NCBI GenBank assembly: GCA_002633005.1
Contig: NMRA01000015.1
Location: 1,844,200 to 1,908,199, forward strand
Source: Phoronis australis
Taxonomy: Eukaryota; Phoronida; Phoronidae
DNA: 64,000 nucleotides
Direction of reading: 5' to 3'
Shown here: one piece after another, positions 14,201-27,200 of the stretch
Numbering within the stretch: the stretch's first letter is position 1
Layout of the letters: each line of letters begins with the position of its first letter
Made by a program: the position numbers and the translations under genes
The notes under the pieces: model-generated
The model's database searches: none
What the model saw: only the letters and a program-made list of their open reading frames with translations
What the model was told of the DNA's origin: nothing

Positions 14201-17200
14201 AATGTTCTAATAGGACAGTACTTATATACCTGTATATACACTTGAAACTTGAATGTCCACTGGCTTTTGTCTTAACACTTACATGCTAAGATAAAGAATT
14301 ATTTTATAACGTTTCTCCATGTACTTTTGATATGAGAAAGCAATAAACATTTAATTTTCATGTCACCATTTGTTTGACATCAAAAGTACGCACCAACAGC
14401 AACCATCAAGCAATTTCCAGCAGACATGCGTTTTGTACACTGAATGAAAAGGGTATTATAATAAAAGTTGAAAGGTTTTTCAACCAAATGATCAAGGTGA
14501 CTTACTATAAAACAATCTTGGTGGAAAGTTGTAGAGACTCAATATCTGAGACAGAGGACACGGTCGAGTGATAGCGGAGAAGGCACCACGTATTCGGGAT
14601 TTATGACGAGCTACAAAAGTCTCGGTGAATATAACGTCGTGATTGTAGTCATCTCTCTGGCCATGGATCAGTTTGCCAAGACGATCTTCTACACTCTGAA
14701 ATTCAAGAGGAAATAAATTCAAATAAAAACCCACAAAGAGCCTACAAGGCATATTCTAGGACCTAGGTTTACTTTTTATCACAGTCCTATAATCACGTCG
14801 AGTGTAGTATTTGCTCAAACTGTATATAAATGGTCTTGGAGATTAGAATTACATGCAAACATACATCGGACAGGAAGTCGCCAGGTAGGTCGTAGGTCTT
14901 GGTGAGGTCAGCAATAGTGATCTGACCTTCCTCTTGAAGCCTGTCATTGATCTCTTCAGCTATTCTGTCCAAGTACGACCTGAAAGCATTACAAACTTCA
15001 TTTTATACCGTGCTTACAGTGTACAAAATCACAAAGTTATGGCTTCAGTACCTTGTGACAACCAACCTTCTGCTCAAAACTCTGGAATTTCTTCTCACTT
15101 CAACCCTCGGACAGTGTAGAGAAAACTTGTCCATTCACAATACTGTTATGGGCCTTTGAAAACATTAAAAAAGGCCAATTTTTGGCAATCAATTTTGTCT
15201 GAAATTGGTGAGATCAGTAATTTGGTTCTAATTAAGCAAATTTGACATTTGTTGCCTTAAGTTACTCACGGGTCAATAAGTTGTCCCAGTACAAAGTTCA
15301 GACTCTTGTCACTTTGGACAATCTCACTGGTCTTAGCCTGAATGTGACTCAGGTCAACATTGATGGCTTGTTGCAAGTCAACCAGGTTTACTCTACCTGA
15401 AACAATGATAAAAAGAGCATTCACAAACACAGTACTGTGAAATAACTAGTCAAAGTAGTCTGATACTACGCAGTGTCCTCATCAGGCATAGTGAGTGGAG
15501 GAACAATCACACAAAAAGTTTGAGCTCATATTCAAATTTTACTACCATACTCAAATTCTGAGCCTTGCACTCAAATGTCTACAGTGCTGAAACGTCAAGT
15601 TACCATCTGGTGACCTTCTTCAATATAATGCACACTGCAGTCAGGACCTCGCTGTATATTATCCAAATGATTATTTTAGAGTGACCTGAATTTTTGTAAA
15701 AATGATTACGGATGTCAGCAGCCTCCCGTTCACTGTAGTAATTGACAGTGAGACGACTAATGAGAACACAGCGAAGAACAGACGGAGGAAGTAACAAACA
15801 ACGGACAACTACAGTCATGTTTTCAACAGCAGCAGTGTATTTTGATGCATCCAAGTGTATAAGACACATGTCATTGTATGTATAATTTTTTTCCTAACTT
15901 TGTCTCTGCATAGCAACCCGCGTGTCATTGGAAGCAAATCCTTAAAAATTTTTGTGACTGACAGCACAGCAGCATGGAAACGAGGCTGTGAAGCACTGTG
16001 GGTAAATAGTATGGTTTTCACGAAGCACGGACACACTTTGGGATGAAAAACAAGATTACCTCCCTTGACTTCAAGCTCTTCTCTGATTTCCTTCCCAAGT
16101 TCTTGTGGAGTTAAATATTCCTTTCCATCAGTTGTGTAAACAACCTCAAGTTCTTTGGATTCAATAAGTTTGCGCACAATCTCAATGCAGTTTCGCTCGG
16201 TCAGTCTGAAAAATACAGGAACACCGTCCACTTAAGTTCAGCAAATAAAGGCAGGCTTATTGAAAAGTTCAAACACAACTTGTCAGCCAGAAGTAACTGC
16301 ATGACCATTTGTAACAAATGTCAACCAATGCAATTCAATATGACTCGTGCAACAAAAATACACTATTGGCAGCCATGTTGTTTTTACAATATTGTATACC
16401 TATGATGTAGTTTAAGCACCTGATCTACATAATATTTTGCATTCTCCCGACAAAACCATAACAAGTTATAAAATCCTGCGAGTAGCTGTGTCGCTGCTAA
16501 ATTTGTGGAGCAATCTTATGCGTTGGTTTTCAGCGCGATGAAATATGGCATCACTTAGGCTATTTCTGTTTTCGCTGATTCTTCAATTGCTCTTCCTCCA
16601 CAAGGTTGTATACATGTCACAACCAATCATTGGAACTGGGTTTTTTTAGTACCAGCAAACCAAGTTCCTGAACAAATTTTGCCTTGGCATAGCTGTCATC
16701 ATCTCCTGGAAAATAACATCACAAGCATACTGTTTTCAAGTCAGCAACAAACTCTTCTTGTTACAAGACAAGAAAATATGATGCTTTAAGATTCCTTTCC
16801 ACGATGTAACAGGCAAGGTGTCCGTTAGCTCTACAAGTTTCAAAGTTTCAAGATAAGGTGACGAGCAGAACTATTCGGAAATGTGAAGTTTAGAAGTCTA
16901 TGTGAAATTAACACACAGCGGTTCCAAGCTGTATTTTGGCGTTGCCTCAGCTAGCTTGTTTTGATCTGTAACAATATTAAGTGTCTCTATACTACATTAT
17001 ATCTGCTGGAAGTTGGATAATGGTGTGCCAGAACTTCTGGCAGAAGTTTGGAAAGGTTCAAAATATCGCCACTATACCACGCATGAGTCAATCCGTGTGA
17101 TTGGCAGCTGTTTGACGTGTCTGACCTCAAACAGTAGATCATCCATTGACCCACATCACTTACTTATAAGTCTTAGCCTCGCGGTTTCTGGGTTTGTTAT

Positions 17201-17285
17201 TATTTCTTTGTATGTTCTGTGTATCCTTCAATAAATATATCGTCCGGTTACCTATTTTCGTCAGGCTCCAAAGTTCGTCCGCCAT
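5249..17285 (-). CDS. UFL1: UFL1, E3 UFM1-protein ligase 1 (17 exons)
   Basis: Exons on the minus strand, 5' to 3': 17285-17252, 16705-about 16657, 16205-16060, 15396-15270, 14979-14865, 14695-14506, 14044-13898, 12861-12686, 11679-11509, 10864-10744, 10038-9786, 9270-9104, 8351-8143, 7476-7385, 6151-5940, 5559-5504, 5373-5249. Phases agree at almost every junction and give about 796 residues (human 794). Landmarks in order: MADELW start; [80 protein letters not shown]; a lysine-rich linker near residues 400-500; [30 protein letters not shown]1 is the E3 ligase of the ufmylation pathway at the ER membrane, acting with DDRGK1 and CDK5RAP3 on ribosomes and ER proteins. Odd points: exon 2 lacks a GT donor in the required phase, and the last junction is one base short, so a strict GT-AG splice hits a stop at once. 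A second copy of exon 1 lies inverted at 17696-17729. Confidence 0.95.
7275..7372. repeat. Two-copy tandem repeat in a UFL1 intron
   Basis: The phrase gaaacttgaacttccca followed by gacaacattaccagact occurs twice in direct order, with a few differences. Confidence 0.7.
7846..7905 (+). repeat. Dispersed repeat fragment (family also at 26158 and 26356)
   Basis: Contains catcaaaggtcacaagtcc and a following aagatggcc block, which also occur in diverged form near 26158-26222 (plus) and 26356-26415 (minus). A similar ttttatcaaaggt phrase is at about 12419. Probably an old, non-coding interspersed repeat. Confidence 0.4.
9440..9705. repeat. Minisatellite in a UFL1 intron
   Basis: Roughly 55-65 bp units, each carrying a version of ataaggtcatgggtcatgca followed by a cagcagcctgtg-type block and an acatgt-type block; about four to five diverged copies. 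Minus-strand open frames over it are by-products of the repeat. Confidence 0.7.
11342..11356 (+). promoter_or_regulatory. CTCF-like motif in a UFL1 intron
   Basis: TCACTAGGTGGCGCT is close to the CTCF core consensus. Motif match only. Confidence 0.25.
13200..13570. repeat. Diverged repeats in a UFL1 intron
   Basis: A gtgtacagagatgacgaa / gtgtacaaagatgacagagg block with gaggcaatacag occurs twice (about 13229-13280 and 13530-13562). Between them, cattcactgaaatcaaggcc is shared with 24863-24890 in the next gene, so this is part of an interspersed repeat. Confidence 0.45.
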
Positions 17286-17740
17286 CTTGTTTCGCGTGCA
17301 GCGCAACCACGCGGGACTTAGCGTTCCAATTTGGAGTTCTCGTCTGCACGTTAGGTACTAACTTATCGGAAGAGACACGTATCAAAGTAATGAGACAAAA
17401 ATCGGTGAGTTTACCGATTGTTTTTTAAAACCACTTAAAAATCAGTAGATTTTACTAATACACTTTTTTGTGCGTTTTCAGAAGATGTTTTCGAATTTAA
17501 ATTTTCTTCCGACGGGANGCATTAGTAAAATCAACAAGTTTTTAAGTGGTCTCAAAAAAACAGTCGGTAAATGCATTAATTTTAGTCTCAGTTCTTCCAC
17601 GCGTGTTTCTCCCGAGAGGTTAGTACCTAACGTGCAGACGAGCGTTCCAAATTGGAACGCTAAGTCCCGCGTGGCAGCGCTGCACGCGAAACAAGATGGC
17701 GGACGACCTTTGGAGACTGACGACGAGAGGTAATCGGACT
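17242..17740. repeat. Large imperfect inverted repeat around N at 17518, containing UFL1 exon 1 in both arms
   Basis: The left arm (about 17242-17459) and right arm (about 17521-17740) are reverse complements with roughly 15 percent divergence. Shared landmarks include acctaacgtgcagacgag, aacgctaagtcccgcgtgg and acgcgaaacaagatggcgga. The spacer includes a single unresolved base. Similarity stops just beyond the exon 1 donor on both sides. It is either a real inverted duplication of the UFL1 promoter plus first exon or a haplotype join error. Confidence 0.85.
17696..17729 (+). pseudogene. Inverted second copy of UFL1 exon 1
   Basis: ATG plus 33 bases encode MADDLWRLTTR, ending at a gtaatc donor. 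It has the same length and phase as the true exon 1 ([11 protein letters not shown]). It points away from UFL1 and towards the coiled-coil gene at 18207. It could in principle splice in phase to an acceptor at about 18190 (caacag before GTGCCCG), giving an alternative start for that gene, but this is inference. Confidence 0.5.
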
Positions 17741-18168
17741 ATATATCACATTCACAGTGAAAGATCTAGTCAGACAGAGTGGTGAAATTGTGAAACTCGC
17801 CATTGCATCTATGCATCGTTGTAATGGTATACGCAGTACTCCCATATTTACTTGTGGAGTACACTAGTCACTAGCAGAGGTAGGTTATGTTTCAAAAGAT
17901 CAAAATAAGCCCCCCCCCGCCCAACCCAATGTTGGCCCATGCTGGTCAACTCCAAGCCTGTCCAAGACAGTAGCAAAGTCAAAATCAGAACAGTTGTCAA
18001 AAAAACAGCATAACCACAAAACCGTTACCCTTAACTTTATATTTTTTTCACGTAACCTACTTCTGGGTGGTGCTGCTGTACTGTGCCTTCTGAAAATCTG
18101 CTGCAAGCCTCTTTATTTCCTCCCAGTTGGCTTCTGCCATGTTGTTAGTTTTCTATTGTATTCACTCA

Positions 18169-18187
18169 CCGCGAGGTGGCAGTGTCC
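18169..18187 (+). promoter_or_regulatory. CTCF-like motif in a head-to-head promoter region
   Basis: CCGCGAGGTGGCAGTGTCC matches the CTCF core well. It lies about 20 bp upstream of the first exon of the coiled-coil gene, in the divergent interval with UFL1. Confidence 0.35.
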
Positions 18188-18200
18188 AACAGGTGCCCGT

Positions 18201-18222
18201 TGCATCATGGGTATTGTTGTAG
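18201..18222 (+). promoter_or_regulatory. ZNF143/THAP11-type (SBS-like) core promoter motif
   Basis: The stretch from TGCATCATGGG to TTGTTGTAGC reads on the minus strand as CTACAACAATACCCATGATGC, similar to the ACTACAATTCCCAGCATGC element bound by ZNF143 and THAP11 at vertebrate promoters. It overlaps the candidate start codon at 18207, which makes that start less certain. Confidence 0.35.
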
Positions 18223-21200
18223 CAACTAGTAAAGATGGAGGATTAAAGAAGACGGTATGGAACAGGTAATTTTCTCGTTTGTTATGATTTTTAGCTCTAT
18301 TTTGCCGGATATTGGACCAAGTCTGTACAGAATTAATGATTCTCTTCCTAAAAAACAACACATTGTTTCCTAGTTAATATTAAGGTGCCATTAGTGTCAC
18401 AAACATCACCAAGATTTGTTTAAACAGTTTAATTTTTACTGTCCTTGAACTGAAGACTCTTAACAGTAACATGGTCTTTCCATTATCAATCCATCAGAGC
18501 ACAGGCACCATTAATTAACAGCTCCTTTAATCAGCTAGTCATATGACACTATAGTACATAACAGCGAGTGCCTGATGAGAGTGGCTGTGATCAGACAGTG
18601 GCACCAGTCGATACAATTGTCCCTGCCTTAGAGATCCAGGCAATCACTGAATAACGGCCCCTGGCTGTTAGGTAGCGGATGAAACTGGTTCTCTAAATCA
18701 GTATCCATTATATCCGACTAGTGCTCAGGCATCAGTGAATTACTGAATCTGTCACGTGCTGTCTCAATATACAATCACTTATTTTTCCTTTACCAAAACT
18801 TGAGTCACATAATCGAATGTGAATGGTTGTTTAATTATTGTTAGGTGAATCCGATCCACAATAGTTAAAGAAACAGTAAAGGTTGGTTAACATTTCCATT
18901 ATTTTATATCATGTACATGTGATTTGATTTAGTGCAGTGCAATTTTTTATCACCATGGATGTAATTATTTGAATGAGCTTATAAAGCGAGTATTCCATTA
19001 GCTTATGTATACCCCATCTTGAAATCAAACTGCACAGTATACTCATGTCTCATGCTCGTGAAAGCTTCTGTCATTCTTTTTAACATATGCATATAGCTGT
19101 CATTATATACTTTTATGTACCGAAGTGACTTGTATCGCTGACACTTCATCATTGCTGAGAACAGAATGGATGTCACATAGGATTCTCAGTCACTGTCTGA
19201 TACACTCGTTGATCGTTAGTTACGCTGTGACTGGCTGATGTCAAGTATGGAATTTCTGAATGTAATGACCTCAATCAAAGGTTAGGTGGTATTCAGTCGC
19301 TAGGTTGTTAGCCAAGTTAGGGATTGGTCAGCTTGTCACTCAGTGAGAGTTTCATGCGACATCAACAGTTCTGTTTTCAGCCATGACGAACTGTAATCAG
19401 TGGAAGTTTTTTATGGTATTGCACATAGCTGGCATGGCACCACCTGTGTAAACAACTAACTCAGGCACATGAATGGAGTACTGTATTAGAGATTATAGAC
19501 TCACTCAGCAACTTGTATTCTTACATGTCTGCTGAGTAGTAATAAACGCATTGCACATCTAAATAGAAGTCTCCTTTTCTTGTGTCCCTGCTAGCTAGGC
19601 CTTCCAAATTTGACAAAACTGCTTAAACTCTCATCACCTCGTTATATCACAAAACATGAAGTGAACCCACCAAACAAGGCACCTCTAAAATTTTTGTGTT
19701 TGTCGCAGGAATCAAATAGAAAAATGAAGAAGAAAGAAGCAGTAGCCATTACGTACGGTAAACAGTCACGCACTAGTTTACCTAACGTACTAGAACAGTA
19801 TGGAATGAAAGATGCCAAGTCTATGAACAAGGTGAGGGAATGTTGTAAAGAAGGTGAGGGCCTCTTGTAAAGTTATTTGTTCACACCAATTAAGAACTAA
19901 GTTTATTCAAATGTGTTGATGTTATCAGCACCGTCTTTGGAAACCATTGCTCTGTTTCATGTGTTGGGGCAAAACCTGTGTTTTTTTGTTAAATTCAAAT
20001 TTAAGCTTTCCTAATTACTCATGACAAACCAAGGGACAGAATGGAGTTCAGTGATAGCTTTAACGGGAAGATTCATCTCCGCTGGAAGTTGATTCATTCC
20101 AGTTTGAAGATTGTTGGTTTGTGATTATCTCTTAGATAAGCTATTTTGCTGACACGCTTTGAAACTTCCATTACTAGGCACCTGTCAGAGGTCTTAAAGG
20201 GGCTATGATCCCGTCTTCCATCACAAAACCTACTTTGTTTTTTAGGGCTTTGAAAGAACTGACAATTCATTATTGCTTGAGACCTGGTGCTTGTCGCGGC
20301 GTCTCATTTTATGCACAGAGCGTGTTCTTGAGGAATAATGAACTTTCAGTTTGTTGCAATTCCAGAAATTAATTAGTTGAGATCTAGTTTATAGCAGCTG
20401 TGGTCTACATCCAAGTTCCTCTTCTTGAGTAGAAAGTGGGTTCATAGGGACTTCAAATTGTAAACGCTGAAAGTTAATTGTTGGAGTGTTCACCATTGTT
20501 TGCAGGGAAATGAAGTCAAACCAACAGCAGACAGGCATCATCATGGCCATCGACCTTCATCTGGCTTTGAAAGCCAATTAGAGAAAGAAAAACAGAAAAA
20601 TGAGGTACGCATATTCTAATGCCTGTGTTCACGATACCTGTGTGCACGAATGTGTTCTAATACCTGTGTGCATGAGTGACCAGCTTTGTGTTTCAACACA
20701 TCTTGCCTCAGTCTAGATATGCATGCATTGCGGTCTCATGGGACCTTTATCCCACTAATGCTATTTTACTGGTGGACAGTCGTTTGTTCTAAAATCCTCA
20801 AATATCTTCCTTATAGCGTTGCCTTGTAAATGTTGCGTTGTCCATTCCTTTTCCTCCTGGTTTTGATTACCTAAAAACAAGCAAGATGAAACTGTGGTCT
20901 TGCTCATAATGATTTCATAGGTTTTTTTGAGGAAATATTTACACCAAAAACTTGAAACGAACATGTTTACTTTTGCAGAAGTACATGCAAGTCTTCAAAG
21001 ATTTTCAAAAAGCTAAGAAGTACTATTACTCTAGATATATGAAAAACCTAAAAGAAAAAGTCGAATTGCAAAGAGAGAAAATTCAACAAAAGACTGATGA
21101 ACTTAACAGCAAAATTCTAGAGAAAGAAAGAAAAGAGGTTTGTATGTTATTTGTAAACTTGACCTTTATGAATTGGAAGTTGTCTTTTGCTGTGAGAAGC

Positions 21201-24200
21201 GTGCTAAAAGTTGTCTCACTTAAAGTGCATTATAGCGTAAGTGTACCCATTTTTGACACCTTTTCACATCATTTTGTACTTCCATATAAATTCTGAGTTA
21301 TTTCTGCAAAAGCTTACTCAATGTCAATGTAATGAAACATGTTTTCTTGAACTATAAGATGTGTCACCTATAAAAAGAGACGATCAAGATACTAAGATTT
21401 CACAAGTGATACAAAACAACTCACTTGGCTCATGAAAGTGTGTACCCCTGATTGATACCCCATAACCCAGTGTTTCCGAAAGCACATTTCTAAAAGTCCT
21501 CATTATTTCCTGATGACTGGTTATTTCATTAAACAATAGTTAAGATTGTGTAGTATTATTTAATGTACAATTATGCTTCAAGTCTGAAAACATTACAAAA
21601 TTGTAAACTTCCCAGTCATCTGCTTCCACGTGCGGTTTGATGGCACACGTGCAGTGCAGGCTGTTTGATGGCATATGGACAGTGCTCTCTGTTTGCTCAC
21701 AAGACTTCAGTGTAACTGGTAAAGCTGAAAAATACATTTTGATTCACCAAGAATCATAAGGGTGTCGATGGTGGGCACACTATTGATTGTGGGTTCACTT
21801 TTGCTATGTTTTTGTTGCTTCGCTGAGCTTAGAACGATCTTCCCTGACGTGTTACTACTTACTATTAGATTATTGGTAAAATAGGTCCAGACCACATGAT
21901 TAATTTTGTCTTTGGGTTTCAATTGATTTCCGGGGATGTGACTGTCATACGTTTAACTATAACCTAAATATATTTTCAGGAGTATAGTCGTCACCATCTC
22001 AAGAAACGCTTAAAGCGAGTCGATGTCACACATAATGATGACTTTCTTCACAGCATTCCCAAGTCAGACTTCTACAAGGTATTTTACATTGGTTTTCTCT
22101 GGATGAATTCCCATAAAAACATTTCTCTTCTCCCGAAGCACATCTCTTTTTACACTCTGACTGCAGTTCATCCTGAGAACAGAATTGCAGTGAAAAGCTT
22201 GCCGAAGAAATGCTTAAAGATGTATTTGCATGCTCCTAACTATGCTAATGTATAGCAGGAACTAAACGGCAATGCTGCTGAACATCATCTACGCTAAACA
22301 AAGTGCAGTTGTATTCATTGACAACTTGTAAATGTGAAAACAAAGAATTATGCAAATAGGTGACCTTTGCACTAATGACGTACCTCGAGGGCTCACATAG
22401 CCCAAATCATGCGCGGTCCCCAACACCACGTCACGAAACTTACTCGACATGGTTGAGTGATTGCAGCAGATCATTTTCGATCCAAAACTCGTTCTTAAAA
22501 ACATCTGGCAATTTTCAACGTACTTCATACTTAGTCACATTGTCGCTATATGTTGTGTTTCTAACTAATTTGACCAATCAATGACAGAGATAAGGAATTA
22601 GTGTGCAACTTCCACTTTAAATGAGTAAAACACTGTTTATGAGAACACTCAGACAGTCTTTGAAGGAGAAAGATTTTCTGCCCTAGGAGGATTTCCCCTG
22701 TATTTTTAAGTAGACACTACTAGTCTTTAACTGATGAGTGGTGGCCCCTTCACCCACATTTTTAAATTCTTATTTTTGCATGTAATGTGAGTGCCCGATG
22801 GAAGTATCTGAAAGTCAATTTAGTATAATTTTGTTAGACCAAACGGCATTGGAGACCTCTCATGGTTGTAGGTTGTATACCGAATAATGTAATTTTATGT
22901 TCCAAATACATAGTTAGATTCTTTTCACGTGTTTTGGTGTTTTTGTTACTAACTTGCACAGGATTCTTGGCGGGAGAACATATTGCATTAAGTGACCGAT
23001 TTGTGACTTTCTTCTTAACTTTAGATTGTAAAGCTGGAGAAACTAATGAAGGCCAGAGGCAAACTGAACAACCAGATGGATGTTGATTCATTTTGGATCA
23101 ACATCAAGAAGCCTGAGGTGTTCTATTCATACTTTGGAAGATATCCAAAAGGAGGTGAGAGCATTATGTTTATACTTGGCATTATGGGTAGGGGTAGATT
23201 CTTTTGCAGCATTTCATACTTTACCTGAAAATTTTATGGACCATGAATGTGAGACTGTTCATAGGTGGATTTAGGAGGACGCTATGAAATCTTAGTTCCA
23301 CAGGACAATTTGTCTTCTAACTTCTTCTCTCTGAACAATACAAACCACAGTTTGAAGGATCTGAATAACACACACACACCTGTTTTGATTCATGGCTCAT
23401 GTCAACAGTTTCAAAACTGTTTGTCAGCAATTGCTGACACCAAAAGCTAGACAATATGATATACAGCAATGCATTATTCTTTGACTTAACTTAAAAGCGG
23501 CAGAAAACTTAGATAAATCTAAGATATGTTTTCCCTAGCTGTCACTGAGGAAGAAAAAAGCCAGTTGCTCAGTTTCCGTCTATTTTTGGTTGCTTGTAGG
23601 TGTTTACTTTCTATGTTCTCTACCATTTCAGATTTTGAATCAGACTATGAATACAGGGCAGGGTCAGATCATTCCTATCACACTGGTGTGCATACCTCAG
23701 CAGGGAGTTCTGCTGGTGCTCAGAGTGAACACGACAGACGACCTGCCATGATGAGTGCAGTACCAGAAACTGGGGAGTCTACTCGGCCAACAACACAGCA
23801 CGTACAAGTGGGCAATAGAATTGTAGAGGAGACAGAGGTACAGTGGTGTTGGTTGAATACCACATGGTGTTGTGTGGGTAACACCCAGTGGGTGGTCAGT
23901 GATTATGGTCATAGTGAAAGAACTTGAGGCGGCAGAAAATGATGGTGTTAATCATAACAATAATATCTATGCTATATAGCAATTACTAAAAGCTAAGTGC
24001 TTTACTATAAGCAGTTTGTTCAGGAGGTTGCTGAAACAAATATTGAAGACAAGGAACACTTTCAGTGAAAGATGGACAGTGTTGCTGAATGTTATGTTCT
24101 ACTTGCTTTGTTTGTTTTAACAACTTGGATACATTGTTCAAAGCGTTCTGTAACCAATATAATGAAATCAGACCCAACATTTTGGAATTAAGTCCATTAA

Positions 24201-27200
24201 TGGATACTATCATGATTTTCGAGCTGGGGGAAATACTGTTACTACAGTTCCAAATAATGCGTAAAAAAGAAGTTGGTAAAGCGATGAGCAAATTTTATGT
24301 TCTAAATGATGAGCTGTTTTAATAATTAATGGATCCTTTTTGCAGAGTGATGCATTACTGGCGAAGCTGAACACGGAGAATATGACATTGACAGAACTTG
24401 GGCGTAAGGCTGCCTATGAATTGGACAGAAGGTGCCCTAAAGTTGAACTGCCCGATCTGGCGTGTTTTCAGTTGGAACTGGGAGAGAAACCACCTGACCC
24501 TGAGGAGGTAGAATGTAGTGTTGGTCCCACTATCGGATTGTAGGGTCATGTGATAATATTGTGCAAATCTATTTGTGAGGAGAGCCATGATTGGCTTTGG
24601 TTAAGCCTGGCTGTGAACTGTTGGTCATGTAAAGCAGCACTGCCAATAGATGGCGCTATATGATCTGTAGACCGAGATCACTTTATTGAAACATTATATA
24701 GGGGCATCATTGGGTTTTATGTCCAAAAATGCATTTTTGGTACTATTGTTGGATGGGATAGTTCTTGACGTTCATAGCCTTGACCAGAGCTATAAAACAA
24801 CTAAATCTGTTGTTTATGTGATTGTATTACAAATTGCCGATTCTCGCCATTTTTTGCCAGACATTCGCTGAAATCAAGGCCGGTGTCTTTACTGCGAAGC
24901 TACCATTAAACATGTGGGACAGCAGTAGAGCATTCAGCTGCTATTGCTGAGTTAAAAGTTTCAAATATAGCTACTGCTACCCCGAGAATATTCCTTTATG
25001 TAGCCAGAAGTTGTCTCGTCTTCAACAGTTTATTGCAGTCACATTTTCTGGACCAAGAATCATTGAAAGTAAATGTGATATGCAGCTGTGACCAACATTG
25101 TGCACGTATTCCACCAATGGGACCAATAAAATGTTGCAATTACAGGAAATGAGAAAAGCTGAATTTAAAGCAAGAGAGAATCACAGAAAAGGAGTCGTGA
25201 AAACTGTTCAGAAGATGTACAGATTGGCTATGGCCCACAATGCATCAGCTCTCAGAATACTCGACAGGCACACAGACGACATTTCCCAAGTGTTGGATCA
25301 GACGTCTATAAGGGACATAGTAAGAGTTTGTTGATTGTCAATTTGTACTTTGCTACCAGTTTCTCTAACATGTGGAAACGGAGCTGGTCTATCACCAATT
25401 AGTATTGTGAAATGACTCAGCTGTCCTTAAAATATTCATTCTCCCCCTGCTCTCATTTTTCTGAGATGAGTAAGTCAGTTGGTAAAATACTAGTTTGTTT
25501 TTTCAACTTTTCACTGTTGAGGGTACATGCCTTTTGTTTCAAAAGTACAAATTACAATTTAAAAAATTCTTTTGTCAGATTACATGTAAAATCTTTTTAG
25601 TCACGCGTGATTTTCAATCAGTCCCGCAAGGGAAACCAACTTATAGTTTAATTCCTACGATACATAACTGATATTACCTTTAGTACTTGGAGTCTTTAAC
25701 TACTAAAATTCTGTTTGGCCATTTGAATCATTGTGCAATAATTTCATGATCGTATACTACAATTATAGGGTGATTACTGAATAATTTCAAGCCAATTTTA
25801 AAGTCTTAAAAACTCGAGCTTTTTGAAATTCATGAAATAATTAAATTTTATTCAATAATTTTCCTTACACGTGTATGTTCTACACTTTACTCTCGTTAAC
25901 TTGTAGACGGGTACCAACTGTTTCTCACCAACTCTAATTCAGTCCAGCCAACGCCAGCTGCGCCCCCTATCTGTTCCAAGTGCACGCCAACTTGTCCCCA
26001 TACAGGACAGCGTATGCCAGGAAAATGTTACTGTTCCAAAATCACCTTCTTTGTCTTCACACTCTGCAAAGATATCCCGAAGGTGAGTAGTTGGAATAAT
26101 GGTACAATTTGCTGTTCTTCGAATGGAAAGTACTGCTTACTTTTCCCAGGGGTAGTGTATAGGAGCCTGTTTTGTCAAAAGTCATAAGTCCGGTCATGAC
26201 AGAGATGGTCGCAGGTGCATTATTGCAGACATGACATCGCTTGTTTTTTTCAGAGGAGCAAAACTGTTGCAAATGACTTAAAAGTTTATATTTTTTAATT
26301 CAGACTTAGAACCTGTCTTCACAAGCCACATTTACAATTAAGTGTCAGTAGAATGGCACTTACGACCATCTCAGCCAAGACCGGACTTGCCATCTTTGAT
26401 AAAATGGGCCCAAGGTGCTTTGATACCATGCTCAGGTGGTGAGCCTCTTAATTCCAGCTTCGATCCCTGAACCCCAGTTCTGTGGATCAACAAATTGTTA
26501 CCAAGCCTGCAGTATGGATATTCTATACCCACAACCCTAACACCACACGATACTTCATTCCCATCGTACAAATTCCATTCCTGAGGACCAAACTCCAGAC
26601 CCAAAGCATGGGTCCAGGTGAAGATTTTGGTCTGGAAATGAGGTTTGGTCACTAGGCATACAATAATTACACCAGTCCTGTTATTAAAATAAACACACAC
26701 CGTCTTGTATAGACAGAGGGTATTAGCCACTAAAACCTGTTCCTGCTCCTGTTGTTCCACCAGAACACCAAACCTGTCAGACATGAGTGTGTTGCACAAA
26801 TTCGTTTTGTGTGCTTGTTCCATAGTAATGCGATTGTTTCCACAAGGTTTAGTGTCACCACAAGCATAGTACTTCACGTTTTAAGTCGTAACGAACTATG
26901 AAGAAAACATGAAAGGCTGTCAACTGTAAAAAATGAGGGCTATAACCCACACGTACATTTTAAGAGTGGGTTAGAGCCTGGTGGAAATAATTAGTTTGAT
27001 AGATATTTTAATTTTTTAATGACATTGTCATTGTTGTTGATTGTAGGAGCAAGACATCTGGAGTATCAAGAGAGATTTCGCAGGTCAGTGTAGCGGAACC
27101 TCAACCCTTGTCCATTGAGAGCTTGGTACAGCATAAGAGCACAGTGGTACGTACAATATTTCATCTATTTAATAACACCACTTTAGCTTAAAAAACAAAA

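Noticed and set aside
15600-15869. 89-codon minus-strand frame in UFL1
   Set aside because: It falls between UFL1 exons 3 and 4, and the neighbouring exons join in phase without it.
17470-17733. Open frame across the UFL1 inverted repeat
   Set aside because: It crosses an unresolved base and reads promoter sequence in the wrong frame relative to the exon 1 copy.
26371-26877. 168-codon open frame on the minus strand
   Set aside because: It lies wholly in an intron of the plus-strand coiled-coil gene, partly overlaps a dispersed repeat arm, and shows no recognisable domain or splice support.
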